Shown here: piece after piece, positions 31,301 through 46,300 of the stretch
How positions within the stretch are numbered: position 1 is the first letter of the stretch
How the letters are laid out: every line of letters starts with the position of its first letter
Assembly (NCBI GenBank): GCA_037447605.1
Contig: CM074805.1
Span: 4,242,936-4,306,935, forward strand
Length of the DNA stretch: 64,000 nt
Origin: Zygnema circumcarinatum
Taxonomy: Eukaryota > Streptophyta > Zygnematophyceae > Zygnematales > Zygnemataceae
Reading direction: 5' to 3'
Program-made: the position numbers and the translations under genes
Notes under the pieces: model-generated
Database searches by the model: none
What the model was told of the DNA's origin: nothing
The model's input: only the letters and a program-made list of their open reading frames with translations

Positions 31301-34300
31301 GTGAACACGAAGATGGGGGTGTAACTACTGGCCCAAACGATGGGGAAGAACTTGTAGAGGGTGAGGCCAGTAGAGAAGGTTTACGAAACAACGGGGAGCT
31401 GGAAGCTTCTGAGAAAGTTCCGGCCATAGCTCAAGTTGAGAGATGCTTACGTTTGTTGAAGGTGAGGATTTCTGCCTCACTATCAGATCATAATATGATA
31501 TTTATCATTTTTTCTTTTCGTCCAATAGTTTTTGTTCTCGAGATTGAATGCCAATTTTCGTAATTTCCGTTTATCTATTAAAGTTCAGTCTGACTAATTT
31601 CTGGGCATAGACTACCTCAAACTTTTCTCCACTTCATCTCCACACAGTTCTAAGGGGCTTTGTTTATTGCACTCTACGACAACATGTTTACTATTCACAG
31701 TTGTTTGCAGGTTTTTATAACCAAATGTGAGGGAAGGTGTCCTCGAAAGGTGCCAGCTCATGGAGCTTCTTTTCAAGGGAGGCCGCTGAGCATTGAGGTA
31801 TGGAACTAGAATATGAATGTAAAGTGAAGCTGCTGACATAAGTAACTCGCTGCCAAATGCTAGTTCTGTTGAATTAGTATGTATTGGCTATACCTGCTGC
31901 TCCGTTTTCCTTTTTAGTTTTTTTTTTTTTAAAAGCAATGGGTACTAGTTGTAGTTCTCCATATCGTCTAATTATCAGTGTTTTACGATTTGCTGTTAGC
32001 TATTTGGCCGTCTCGGTGGTCCTGATGGTTACTTTACAGGACTAGTAGGAGTAGAATGCAATATATGAGAGTTGAATGCATTTCTGCCAAGTTTAGGGAA
32101 GATGGCTGACGACATTCTGGAGGTGGAAATTGCAGATTAATACAGCCAATAAGCAATCTGCTTACTTTAAAGTGGATGTGCACTCAAATGAATACCTCGC
32201 CCTGTTGCGCCAGAAGGTGAGAACACCCTATCATTCGAATCTTTGTGGAAGGCACGTGAGTGTTCGGAAAGGCAAACTTTGTTCCTGGGCGTATGCAAAA
32301 GTCTCAAAATTCATCCTTTTTGTTGTATCTTAAGTGGGAAGCCATTGGCCTTCAGTCGCTTTCTTTCATCTTCGGACGCATTTTTCGCAGGCACTTTGCA
32401 AATGATCATGAAGGAAGCAATATTTTGCTTGCTCTGCAGGTGGCCAAGGTGATGGACTGCCCTGTGGCACGTGTGCGGTTAGTCTACCAGGGCCGTGAGC
32501 TCATGCAGGATTGGCAGGTGATTTGTCAGTGCGGCATTCAGAATGGCACTACTATTTCTGCCTCGGTGGGTTCGACTTTTCCAGCGTACTACACAGAGCA
32601 GGCACTTCCATTTGCCATCCTCTCAGGCTCCTCTCTGCCTGCAGCAGTCAGGAGTTTGCAGAACATGGGGGCATTTTGCACAGCCGTTGTGACAAAACGA
32701 CTGGTGGAGGAGACTTCGGTATGAATACTGAAGTGAGGAGATGTTAGTCGTCTTTACTTAAAATAATGATTGTTGTATGCAGGTGAATCTTATCGATCGC
32801 CCCTCTGATCCGATGGACGAGCAGCGGTTACCTGGCTTGCTTGTTTCCCGAAAGAAAGAAGTGAGTTATTTCTTTGAAGCATAGTCATGATTTCTTATGA
32901 GGTTTCTGAACTCCAAGAGTTGCTCATCCATTTTACACTTCATTCTGCTGTCTTGACTCTGTCTTAAGTCCTACGAAGTCAATACGGTCGTGTGACATTC
33001 ATGAGTCAGATTTTCCATCTCACTTCTGTTTCGACTATCGCAGGTGTACGACATTCTCTTCAAGCTTCTTGAAGTGGATGATAGCGGTGTGCGAGATGTA
33101 AGGGCCTTCCTAAATTTTCTTACCTGCATGATACACATGTTCGGATCAAGTGAGAATATGCTGTTCAATGCTTGCCTTGTGACTCACGTTTTTTGCCAAG
33201 GCATGAGTGGCTCTTTTGACCTGTTGATTCCGGCCTCTCATTCTTGAACGTTTTACTACTCTCTATCAGGGTGCAGAAAGTCTTCTTATGCTGCTACCAA
33301 CTCATCCTGATATACTGAACAGTTTCTTGGTGAGACCCCTTTCATCCAATCATGCTACTGCTATTTTTGAAGAGCCTCCAATCTCCATTCTGCCTTAATT
33401 CAGAAAATGCGGGTGTGTCAGTTGGTTTGTTATCTTGCTGAATTTATCTTCCTTTCAGCTTTCCATTTTTTTTTGTAGGTCAGTTTAATTGGCACTTAAA
33501 CATTTGGCATGTATTGACTGGCTTTCGCAGTCACTTAGTGATATTGAGTCGCAAGAAGAGGCTAAAGAACTTCTTCGAATCCAATTTTCCGCGAGACCAC
33601 GTTTATTCTATGTCTTGCAGGTATGTATGTCCTGTGCTGAAAGGCGTTTCCTATTTGTTGAAATTCTTAGTTGCATGCTTCTCTAACCGCGGAAGCTTAT
33701 GCTTGACATTTATCTCTCGTCAGGTCGAGTGATGAGCACTCGTCAAGCACATGAATGCCTTACTTGTTTGCGGAATTATTCCCTGTAAATCTTGGCGAGT
33801 CTTATCGCTCAGGACTTAAAGTAATTCTCGTACACTCTGGCCAGGTTGTGGATGGCATATTGATGCCTGTCAATAGGCCAACAACAACTCAAACCAAAAA
33901 ATTCCGTACAGATTTCCTGTGGAGCGGCGGTTTCAAGTGAGTACCTGAAAGGATTTTTCGAGAAGGCGGCCTTTGTCTTGCGTGGTTTGACTTGTCCGTC
34001 AGCGAGTATTACCCCTGAGATAGTATTTTTACTTAGTTTCTGTGTTCCTCGAAGGTCACTGATGAATGAAACGTATAGTGTCCCATTTTGCTAGCAGAGG
34101 TGATGTAGTATGACTGCTTTATCGTTACCTCCCGAAACATTTTCATCTCGGGCTTATAATTATGAAAGGCTTGCGCTGTTGACATGAAAGTAACAGAGTG
34201 CAAACATATAGAAGGTTGCTGATTGGAAGATGCCGACACTGTTGTATTCCAGCCCTGCATAGCTCTCCATCTTCTGCACGACTTTATTGATTTCAGCCAT

Positions 34301-37300
34301 TGCTGCTGCTTGTGCAGGTGCCTCCTCAGCGTATTTCAACCGGGAGCTCTGTCGGAGAGTGTGGACGACCGAATGCGTCGTGGTTGCTATGCCTGCGCTT
34401 TGCGACTCATCAGATTCCTGGTTCGTGGGCAAAGCTTTTCCTGCTAGTGTGAATGTGAATTACCAATCTCGAACTCAAATGAAAATGCAGTACTAACTTA
34501 TAAGAATCGAGTTCCAAGGATTCCTCCCTTTTATGCATTGTGTGGTGTCATCTGCCTGATTGAGTCATCGATTTTTCAATTCGGAATAGGATGAATTGTT
34601 GGTCCTTCCAAGCTAGGAATTCTTTACAGAGTGAGGATCATCATGGCAGTTGATAGCGATTGACTAATAACAGAGCAGCCCTTGTGCTGTTCTCATCAGG
34701 AATTTTTAAAGTAGGTTTGGCAATACCTTTAGCATATGGTCGTGTTGCATTTCGTCACACACCGTGTTCATGTCATGTATTCGTTTTTCGTCCCTCCTTT
34801 GAGAAACACCTGTTGGTCCTGCAGCTGGTTGGAGAAGATGCGACTGAATTTGTAGAGCCCGATGAAGAAGAGTGCCCATCAACGACTTGCCTAATAAGGT
34901 AAACGACAGCTCTCTCCGTTTGCTCCTAGCTCCAATGCTACTTATTGCAAGGAGAAGAGACATTGTTGTTTAAACTTTTGCTTTTGTTCATTGGTGGTTT
35001 CAGAGCGGATGGCTCGGTTGTATTGAACGACACAAAAGATGACGATGAGGATGAGGTTGTGGTTTCTATGAATGAAACTGCCAATGGAGGGATTGTGGTG
35101 GAGCCAGCATCTGCTACTCGGAGCAGAGGCAAGGTATGCATGATCAGGCGCATTCCTAACCTATTTGCGGTTAATTGAACTGGACAAAACAAGGAGAACT
35201 CAGTTGTACTTCCTCACTTCTGCATCTAAGATAATGTGAAGAAGTTGAGGCATGATAAATGTTGCTGTTGTATTCAGGCTTTGCTTGTTTGCAGCAGTGT
35301 GGTTTTCAAATGTGAAAGTGCCCGTTACTTTTGTAGAGCGGATGCAGTCTGCACACTCGTACTTGCCTGTTTGTTGTCGGCCGTTGTGTTTCTCTATGTT
35401 GTATCTTTGGGTATTGTAGCTTGGGGTATCTTGTTAACAATAGAGGCTTCCCCTGTGATTGGGTATGGCTTGGATTCTCCCAGATAGCAGAGATAAGACC
35501 CGACGCAGCCGATCTGGCCCAGGTGGTCACTGTGTTCACAAACCTTGCGTGGGCCACAGCCATGGGTAACATTGCGGCGATGGGAAACTCTGCGCCAATG
35601 AGCACTTACATGCTTCGAACGGATGAGCAGGCCATCCAGGTACGAATTGTGCACCTGTCTTAAATGGGACATAGGGGCTGCCATCCTAGTGGACTGGCAA
35701 ATATAATTCTATACCTTCTTTGAGGCTATGGCTGAGAGCCCTGTTTCTTGAAGCACTCCCCTTATGCATTTACAAGAATGGGTCACTAAAGGTGGGTGCT
35801 TGTATGGTGGAACTCGGCAGCAGAATCCGAGATCATTGTCATTGGCTTCTGACGAGGACGAAGAAACAGGGCAGGATTTGGATGACGCATATGTTTGTCA
35901 TCAATCGTTCAGTTTGTTGGTGAGCGTAACCATTGCTCAAGTTTGATCGGTTCCTGTTTCATTTCACGGTTATTTGCAGTGTTACAGTAAATGTCATGTC
36001 CTTGAACTATTAGCATCAGTTTACACTAGAACATTTTCTCATAAGGGATCTGGGCTTATGCTGGGGAGGAGTGACCGGACAGACTTGGTGTCTTTTAAAG
36101 CATAAAGATTTGCTGGTATCTTTTTTCACAACTCCTTCTATTTCGCAATTCATTGTGGTAAGATGCCCTTTCCTCCTAGTACAATTTAAGCAATCGATAT
36201 TTAAGCCAACGCTAATTTTCTGATTTTCCGCTTTTGTATAGTTGTAATTTGTCAGAATCAAAGATTTCGAATGCTGTTCGTGTAGGAAGTTGAAGAATTT
36301 TTCGTGTAAGTGCGATAATCGAATGGGTACTTGGATCTAACTTTGACTGCAAGAAAATTCTTGTGCCAGGATACCGTGCTTCACTGTCAGCATCAACTTT
36401 TGAGATTACAAGCTGCAGAGGCCTTTTTGAAACTGAGGTGAGATATTTCAGTCTACAAGCGTTTCCTTATTGTTTCATCACCATTTTGTGGCTTTTATCT
36501 GTAATTCAGGGTTCCATTCTACTACATTTCTCCTCTCCTGTTGTCGGTTGGCATATAGTTGGTAGGAGCAAGTTGCATAGTCCGGAAGTTTTAAGACGGC
36601 TGGCTTATGAGGAATTGCGTCATTTCAAGGAGGGTCTAGTGGGTATTGTCCTAGCAGACTGATTGTACAAACCTTTGGAGTATACCTTTTGATCTACTTC
36701 ACAGCTTGTCCCTTGAAATTTTGAATTACTAAAGCAGTGTGTCTTTGTTTGTGCTTTTGTAGCATTGAAAGGGTTGGAGATGGCGGCAATATTGCGCACA
36801 AGCACGTCCTGTTGGCCCTCATCGCTGCTAAGCAGGATGCAGATAGACAGCCTCGTCAGTGCTATCCTGTAAGATGTGCAGTTTCTTTTGCCCAGAAGAT
36901 ATTGCTCGGCTGACGTGCTTTTTCTTCGTAGTTACTGATGGTCAATTTCAATGTCTGCGCATTTTTTTGTACTGCAGTACTGGGAGCTTTTGTGCCGCCT
37001 TTTACAAAACGTTCGAGAGCCTGAAGAGGTGGAAATGGCACAGAAGCAGCTTGTAGAGGAGGTGAAGTGGCTGAAAGCGGCGCCCGCAGCTCACGATGAT
37101 AAGGATAGGGTTCGTACATTTTTCGATTACCCAAATGGAAGTGCCTTATCTGTCTCATTGCCTCATGCATTTTGTTTCACAGACATCTCGGCTTGGTTGT
37201 GTAGTTCTCTTTTTGCTGTTCTGCTCTGCTCTGTTAAGGGCGTTCGGTTATGTATGGTCGCCGTAGTATTGCACTAATATTCTAATAGTCGTGAATTCTC

Positions 37301-40300
37301 GGCTCGTGTGAATCTCTAGTTAGTCTTGGCAATCATCAGCCGCTTACGCCTTCCCCGCTGCCCCCCCTTCAATAACTTTTGAAGATGCACTTCTGTTCAT
37401 CTGTTGTTATCCTATGCTTAGACTTGGGCGGATCGTATTGCATGTTGCAGAGATTAGAAGGGCATCTTATGCTCACAAAAACGTTGGTGGAGGTTCTCAA
37501 TTGTCAGTCGGTTGGTTCAAAGAAAGAAGGGGGGCTGATTCAGCTGGTAGGTGGACACCGGAAACCCAGCTCCTTGACCTTGTCTGTATGTGACAATTCT
37601 CTGCATCAATCTGAGATCTCTCGCTTGTTTGTAAGATTCTGTTGAACTTCTTCGTCGTTGAAGGATGTTGAACTATTGATTTCCAGCAGATGTGGATCCG
37701 TCAAACTGGAAAGATTCTGACTACAAGACTACCGATTCTGACTATATGACTATTCTGGCCATGTTATTTCGGTCGTGGTGCAGTTGATCAAGGAGTTTCT
37801 TTTTCCGGCATCTATGGTGTTGCTGAGTGTGGAAGCTAAAGAGTCGGCTGAAGGAGAGAAAATGGATGTTTTGCCTTATCAAGCTCTCCAGTTTGGACTG
37901 CTCAAAGGTCCGGCTGAAGATGATGCCGTGTTGCAGGCCAAGTGCGGGACTCGCAGCAGCCGGAACTATGCGTTCCAGCTGCTCACCGCCTTGGCCAAGC
38001 ACAACTTAGAGAATTTCAAGGAGATACTTTCATTACTACAAAGCATACACTTTAGAGAAGACTCAATAAACGATTGGGAATACCTGCCTTCATTTGGACG
38101 GAAATCCATGGGAGGTTATGTTGGACTAAAGAATGCAGGTAAAGTGCCGTCAACTCCAATTTCTTCTCAAATAGTCTTTTCGGTGGGTTATACTATGTAT
38201 ACTATTCAAGGCGGTGGGGAATGTCCTCGTTAGGTAGCACAGTTTGAGAGATGGTCTTAAGAGAAAGTTAGTGTATCCTTGTCATGAGAGATGGCGAAGC
38301 GACATATCTGAAGTAGTAAGGGAACAGTAACAAATGTGTGTGGGAAGTTACTGATTAGTCAGCCCTGTTTATCTCTCCAACTGTCAATGTAACTTGAAAT
38401 TTAATCCCTCGGCAATGTTTTGGTTCTTCCTCGTATGTCTCCTTTTTAGGTGCCACATGCTACATGAACTCGGTTTTCCAACAGTTGTACATGCAGCCCC
38501 AAGTGAGACGGAGTGTATTGGCTTGTGAAGAATGCAACGATAAGGAGAAAGTCGATTCTGTCTTCTTTCAGTTGCAGGTCCGTCGCAACTGATAACTGAA
38601 GCTGACTGAGAATTCTCTTTCCTTTTCTCACCCCGATTTACTAGTACTAGCATCTGGCTCCGACTTTTCCATGTAATAAGGTTTCGCTTAGATTAGTGAT
38701 ATTTTTTTGTTGGGTTTTGAGCATCTCTGTTGATTGCATAGAAATGGCTGGATGGGGACAGGCGATGTTTGGAGCACTGCTTGGCAGCAGCCTGGACCAT
38801 TATGTGCCTCTTGGTTTCTGGCAAGCTTATCGGGATTATGATGGACTGCCGATCAATTTAAGGGAGCATCAGGACGCGTTTGAGTTTTTTAACCGCTTAT
38901 ACGACTCAATAGATGAAACCCTCAAAGCGATCCACCAGGAGCCCACTTTGACCAAGATCTTTGGTGGATGTTTTGCGCAACAGGTCTTCCTCCCCCTCCC
39001 TCCCTCATTGCCCCACCTTTCCAACAATAAAACCATGACTCTTTCTGAACCACGACTAATTTCTGAAATGGCAAATCGCTACCAAATTACATTCTAATCG
39101 TTTAGAAGTGGCATTTATTTCGGCAACCTAGTCTAGATCAAAGGTCCAAGCTCGTTTGTTAGGAAGTTAACTGTTTATCGTGTTCAAGGAACAATAAATT
39201 CACCGGCATAGTTTTTACTCTCCAGTGCGTAGTCAACACCCCCTAGTTAACACCCCCACCCCAACCCCACTCCACCCCTTTGCCGTTCTATTCTTGTTGT
39301 CCTAACGAATTTTATGGTTCCTCTTTTGGTGGTTTTGCGTATTTCCTTAACCAGAGAAGCTGGTCTGCATTGATCAATCTTTTTTTGTCCAAAAATAAAA
39401 ACGAATGAAAATGAAAAATGATGAATAATGAAAATGATGATAATGAATCTCAAACTCCGAACCTCTTTGCAGGTAATTTGTAGAGGTTGCCCTCACCGGA
39501 GCGAAAGAGAGGAACCCTTCGCAGCAATTAGTGTTGATGTGAAAAATAAGCGGGATTTGGCTGAATCGTTGGAATCCTTTGTTCGAGGTGATCTTTTGGA
39601 AGCAGACAATGCTTATTACTGTGAAGAGTGCGGGAAAAAGGTATGTTTACTGCACATTATGCGACCTCTGATCGATAATAGACAGCTGAAAATATTAGAG
39701 AATGTAAATTGTAACCACCGAATATTTGGAGTAAAAAGATTCAAGACTTTGTACAAACCTACCTTTTGTGCTCAATAGTTTGAGATTATTTATGAAGACT
39801 TTTTATCCGTGTTACTGGTTCGTCTTATGATACGGCTCTCCTTTCTTGCTGGGCTGTTTAGGTGGACGCCTTGAGACGTGTATGCGTGAAAACACTACCA
39901 CATACGTTGGTCATTCATCTGAAACGGTTTGATTTCGACTACGAAACAATGCAGCGTTTGAAGCTGAAGGATCGGTTCGAGTTTCCCATTCACTTGGACA
40001 TGAAACCATATACCGTTGAGGGACTTGCGCTGCGAGAAAAAGCAGCTGCTGGTTTGTCTCAACCTCAGATGCATGGGCTTAGCCAGGGGTATGGTGGGCC
40101 AAGATGGCAAGGGAAGGCAAGGCCAAATAACTCGGCGGTAAGCAGTCACGATGTGCAGATGGCAAGCCCTGACCATACTCAAGGCAGCAGGGATGAGCCG
40201 CTTGAAGATACTTGGTCAAAGAGGCAGATGCTTGAGCGTTCGATAGATCGGCGAAATTGCAGTCCGGGAAGATTAGAGTCGAGTTTGGAAGGAGATTCAT

Positions 40301-43300
40301 CGGAGTCGAGCAAGGTGGATGGGAGAATTCCTGATAGCAATGGAAGCTCAGCGGAGGCAGCTCGGCAAGATGCCGATGGCACTGCAGCAGGTTCAGCGGG
40401 TTCAGAAATTCCGGTGAAGTCAGACTCATATTATCAGTATGACTTAGTTGGTGTGGTGATACATTCGGGGACGGCGTTTGCTGGTCACTACTATAGCTAC
40501 ATAAAGGAGAGAGACGGAGATCACATGCTGACTCCTGGGGATGAATCAGCTGGAGGGTATGTGCTCAATTGATCATATAGGGGTTGCTTTGCTTTCCTGC
40601 TATGCCGTCTTGGGTTCTGGTAGAGCAGTGGGATGTTTCAATCGTCAGCTTGGCTGGTTAGCTATTGGATTATTTATTGTGAGAGGTTAACTGACTTGTG
40701 GAAAGTGAATAAGTGTGGCGCTACACAAAGTTTAGGCATGTGACTTTCGTACGCAAACGTCCTTTTCTTTATGAAACTGACTGAATGCGCGGATGATGGC
40801 CGACGGATGCAGGAGATGGGTGGCATTCGATGATAAACGAGTTGAGCCGTATGATGTAAATGATTTAGAAAAGGACTGTTTTGGAGGAAAGTATACGGTG
40901 GAGGTGTATGATAACTTCTTGAAAACAACTTCTCCACAGGCAAGCTGCTTTCTTTAGCTGATGTATTTTCGTAATTTCTGTATGGGCGTAACTGGACGTT
41001 GCTCAGGCGATTACTGCAATAGAAGGAAATTCTTCCCATTTATGATCGTCATCTGTTCGACAGATATCTGGCAATACGTTGAGGTGAAAAGGATATCCAG
41101 TGCAAACTCATTCTTGTCATTTGTACTTATTATGCGGTTTTCTGTCTGATGTGGTGCTCACAACAGGAGTTTGATCGACCAAACAGTGCATACATGCTGC
41201 TATATGAGCGGAGCCCTCAAGCAGCTGCCGATGTCAGTATATCCTTTTGAGCCTTTCCCTTCCTGCAAGACTTCTGAATCAGTTCATTTTGAAAGTTCTC
41301 TTTTTTTCTCTTCCCTGTTTGATATTGCAGGTGGGCTCACCTGTAGACTCTTTGTCAGCAACAGCTGGATCAGGCACGAAAGGTATGGTGATGATTTTCT
41401 TGCCCCATATGTAGAAGCCATTTGACTGCTGATGTCCAGTGTTGGAGAACTGCAACCAGTGTTTGCTGAACAAATAAGCATAATCATAGGATAACCTTGG
41501 GGGAACATAAGTCATAGAAGGAACCTTTTCTTTGAGAATAGTAAGCACTTGGAGTACAACGGGAGATGATCAAGTGATCATGGACGGATGCTACTATTCC
41601 GCACAATTATTGTGCTAGTTTCTGTATGATCTTTCTTCACGGCTCTCCTCCTAAACTCCTGTTGTAGCCACCACCCTTGTGTAGTTGTTGTCAAGGCACG
41701 TCAGGTCGCAAAGACAAATGGCAAATGACTGAATAATGCACTATGTGTGACTCTACTGAATAAACGTAATCTCAATGTAGTACTTGAATCGAAAGTTGTT
41801 CTGAACCATCTACATGTTGCTTGAAAGCTGTAAGTTGATTGATGTTCCTGAAGGACCTTATCATGTATGGGCCGAAAAGCTAGTAGTTAACCGTAGGCGT
41901 CATGGGGGTGGGGCTGCAGGAAGTGGGGAGGGTGGAAACTCCGTACAGGAGGCTCCTGCCGTCTCTCAGAGGTGAATCTCATTGGTTTTTAGTTTCTCAG
42001 GAAGGACAACAATCTTGTCAGTCCTTCAATGTCATGCTTGGCAAATGAGTGTATCCGAATCCGATCCTTGACTGTCTATCTCATGATAGGACATCTCAAG
42101 CAGGTCAATGATTCCCGTCAAAGTCCTGAATTGTTGATAAATGATTGCAATTGTCCCTCATCTCATTCGGTCTTTGTTGAGTTATTTTATAAGAACTGAA
42201 TGCAGATTATGGTATTTAGCGCGATTTTGTGTGCTTTACAGTAGAACAGAGGAATTGTCGGGACACTGAAGTTGAGTAGGTGGAATCTCTAAGCACTGAA
42301 GCAGTGTTTTTTGAAATTGTGATATTGCAGGGACCAACCTGTGGCTCTGCCAGTCTCCATACACCGAATTGTGTGGGAAGAGAACTTGCGGTATATGTTC
42401 CACCTCCTCTGGGAATTTTTGGCTTCTTTTCTTCCGCCTTTCTGCATTACATCTATATGCTGAACTTCCTTTCTTAACTACTGGCTGATACAAAGATTGG
42501 ATTCAATGTGAAAGAGACTTATACAAGTTTTGGGACTATGCCTGATGCATGTTTCTCAGTTTCATCCACGAGAATCACGTTCTGGACAAGGATTACTTCC
42601 GATTTCTCAGAATGCTAGTAGAGTGCAATCTGGACTTTATAATAAGGTCAGACATATTCTCAAGCTCCCAGGCCTTACACAGTAACAACCTTCTTGTTTT
42701 CGCATCTGTTGGGAGGGATCTGATGACCAAGAGCACGGTTTTACATGCATGTGATAAGGAATGAACACATTGTGTATGACAGACGTCTCATCTGTGGTTC
42801 GTTTTATGCGATAAAGGACTATCATATCTGCTCATCTGAAATAGGATTCAAGCAGCTCTTTGCTTGACATTCGAGGGAATCAAGATGGGAATTTATACTT
42901 TTATCTCGCAAATCTCGGTGTTGAATTGGCGTGCGATGTTGGACAGGTCAAGTGCTCAAAACAAACAGCTTATTCTGGAACAGCGAGCTCGGATAGATCC
43001 GCGATTCGGTACAGATGCAGCTGTCATTTCAAAGATTGCAGACCAGATTGCAACATTGAGTATTGAACTGGCAATAGACTTCTTATGCCGAGTGTTTCTA
43101 CGCACCCACTCCAGCTTGCGGGAAGACATGATGAGCTGGCGGGTGAGTGTATCGTCTGCTCTATGTTGAGAACTAGTTGATTGACATCATCTCGCCTCTA
43201 ACTCCGTCGAATTAGTGGAGATTTGTAATGCACAGCATACCTGCTCCACACTTCTGAACATGAATAGGTTTTTCGATATGGTCCCATCGAGTTCAGAAAT

Positions 43301-46300
43301 TAGTTCTGCTTATATTTATCGACCGACTTGGCTATTTGATGCTTGTTTGACTTGTACCTTAGTGATGTAAGTCCACCATTTCTGAAGGTGATGGTGGTCT
43401 GGTCATTGCCCATCAGACGGCGGTTCTCAAGTTGCTTGAGTCGAATGCAACCGCTTGCGGCAGCTTTCAAACAAAGATGCTTCAACGGCCGCACTGGCTA
43501 TCGCAATTCCTCCTCAAGTGCCCCGTGGAGGATGTGCGGATGGTGAGTTCTTCCTCTCCTTTCTACAACCTGTGATGATAGATCGCTCATACTGCTGTAC
43601 AGAAACTTCACACGGTACAGAGTAAACGCTAGGGTTAACTTGTGTTATCAAATTTCACATCAGTGGATACTAGTCTTGTATTAAAACGATAGGGCTGCCT
43701 CTGCTTCTCTGCTGGCTTGGTTTGAATCCGCTTTTGACAATTCATGTAGTACTCGGGCCCTCCTTTGGAGCCCGTGCAAACGCCGAGGTTGGTACACAAT
43801 TCGTCTCATGAATTTGTTTGTTGGTTGTTTGCAGATGTTTGCCAATTTGGTCGTGCATAGTCTTCAAAGCTCCGCGCGCTTTCTGAATGGAAAGCCAATG
43901 TTGCACAACATCTCAACAGGGCGGAACCAAGATGTCTTGTGTGTGGATCAGCTCATTAATGCACTTATAGGAATTTTAGGGGAGGCAACTTCATCAACCA
44001 CATTCGTTACACAGGTCTGATTGCTTGAGAAACAGAGTACCATTCTCTTCAATCAGTAATTGCAACATCTTGCTGAATCACAAAAGTCACAAGCAGTTCT
44101 GCTTCTCGCTTTGTTTGTCTGTGTCTTGTTAGTCTCGTTTTAGATAATTCTTCATTTGTTGATTTTTTTGATGTACTTGTCAGCAACGATAGAGGTGCCA
44201 GAGACCATCTCGAGGGGGATAAGATTTATAGTAAAAAAAAATTCTTTCTATCTGGATTTTCGTTCATGCTAAATTATCTCAAACTGGTGTGTTGCAGCAA
44301 TATTTCCGTATTTTTTACGAGTATGCTTTGTTGGGACAGCCCCAACGGCATAGTCTCCTGGTCAAGCGAGTCATTCCACAATGGGTGAGCAAAAAACTTC
44401 CCCCAGTTCCTCCGTACCCTCTTCTTTTTCTTCTTTTTTTTTGTTTTCTTTGTTTGGTCTTGGGATCAGTTGGTGGTTGGTGGTGGTGATGGTTGTGGTG
44501 GAAGCTTCCACACAAGACGATGCTCTACAGCTTGCAACTTTTGTTAGAACTTGCATTTTGTGGGTGGCAGGTTGACTTTGCTTGCAGAATAGGAACGGCA
44601 ATTGCACACAAACTGGATTTGGCAGCCCTTCACGGAACAGTAGCCCACCTCGTTCGCAGTTGCGACACTTCAAAGTTTTATGGTGCGCTCCTGAATCGCG
44701 ATTGGGTTTCAGTTTCCACCCGCAGGAGTTATTTGTATGCTGGATGCAGAAGCTAACAGATAAGGGAGAGCATGTTTGTCAGCATGGTGTGAGCTATGAG
44801 GAACCCAGGCATGGTACATGTAGTGTTACGTGACACTGTCTTTAGGGAATTTTCACACTGTTTGAAAGAAGATTATGATGTCCATGCTCTCGGTCGGTTA
44901 AGGATGGCTATGACACCTTATGTTGATTCTTGCATCTTTTTTTAAGACAGGTTATTTCTCAATTAATGTGCACGCTGCTCAGACTCATTTGTTAAGTCGA
45001 AACATGGCAAAAAAAATTCTGGACTACCCTTATACGAAGGAGTTATGAGACAAGGCATTCACGGTACCTTTTGGGATTTTTTTTCGTTGTGAGCAGACAT
45101 GGATGATTATGTGACAGACGATGCTGGAGACGATGGTGATGTGAGAGCATTGGCAGTGGGAGCGAATCCCTATCGTGCTCAAGGACCTCTCTTGGGGCCC
45201 ATTGCTTTCGAGTCATTTGAGTCTGTGACCAAACAAAAGTACCTCTTTCTTCTTGTAAGTGGTTCTTTTCTGCCATTCAGGTATGCCGTCTTCAGAAAGA
45301 AGAAAGAAAGAAAGAAAGAAAGCTAGTAACTCTTTCCGCTCCTCCGCAGAACAGTCTTGATTAAAAAATTTGGAAAGCTGTAGGACTTCCCTTCCAGCAA
45401 ACCTTATTTTGGTGTTGGGTATTCTCGCAGGTGGAGACGGCGTCTGACCAAGACGAGGTGGTTTGCTTGCTTGAGTTCTTGAGCTGGCAGAGCCAACGGG
45501 TCTCTTCAGTGAGTGTTATTTGCAATGTTCCTATCACTGAACCAGATTATAGGAAAGCGGATGGCTGAATGGCTGGATGTCTGTGTAAGAGATAAATGAT
45601 ATTACAAATGGATCTGCCGAGGAGGGTACGCTGGGTTGGCTAGTCCTTTTGGAGTTTACGAATCGGCATTGAATAGATGATGTTTTTGCCAGATGTGTGC
45701 GTGGGAAAAATTATAATGGGAGGATGATGTAATTTGGGAGGATTTCGCTGTTTCGATAAAGCTTGAAATGTATTGTTGCAGGATCTCCTCATGATCACTA
45801 TGAGTATGTTGCGACGAAGTAATGGACCTGAACTGAGGCATATTTTGAACATGCTTCATAAGCTCGTGGTGGTGGAGGACTCGCTTAAACCTGTATGGCT
45901 TTTCCCGATGCTTTAGACTTATATTTGGCGGGCACACTTTTTTTGGCTGTGGTTGTTATCTGCTGTATTCACATTTTCTTATTACTTCTACTGCAGCAAT
46001 TAGTCTACCGGCATATGCCTTTGTGAACTGCGTATTCATAATGTTAAATTGCCAAAACCTTGCATGTTTGTCAGGCAGGATTGTTACAGAGAGTCATGAT
46101 AGAGATGTATTGACTGCTGTTTTGCTGTTTTGGGCTCAGCATCGGCAAAGGGCTGTGCTTTTGGGCAACGAGATATTCCGACCTCCACTTGGCATTCTGG
46201 ACATGCTTGTTGCAAAGGTAGGCATTTGCTACTTCTTCCCATGTATGCGGCTTGTATTTTGTACACATACAGATACGGAAATGTTGTACATGTGAATTGA

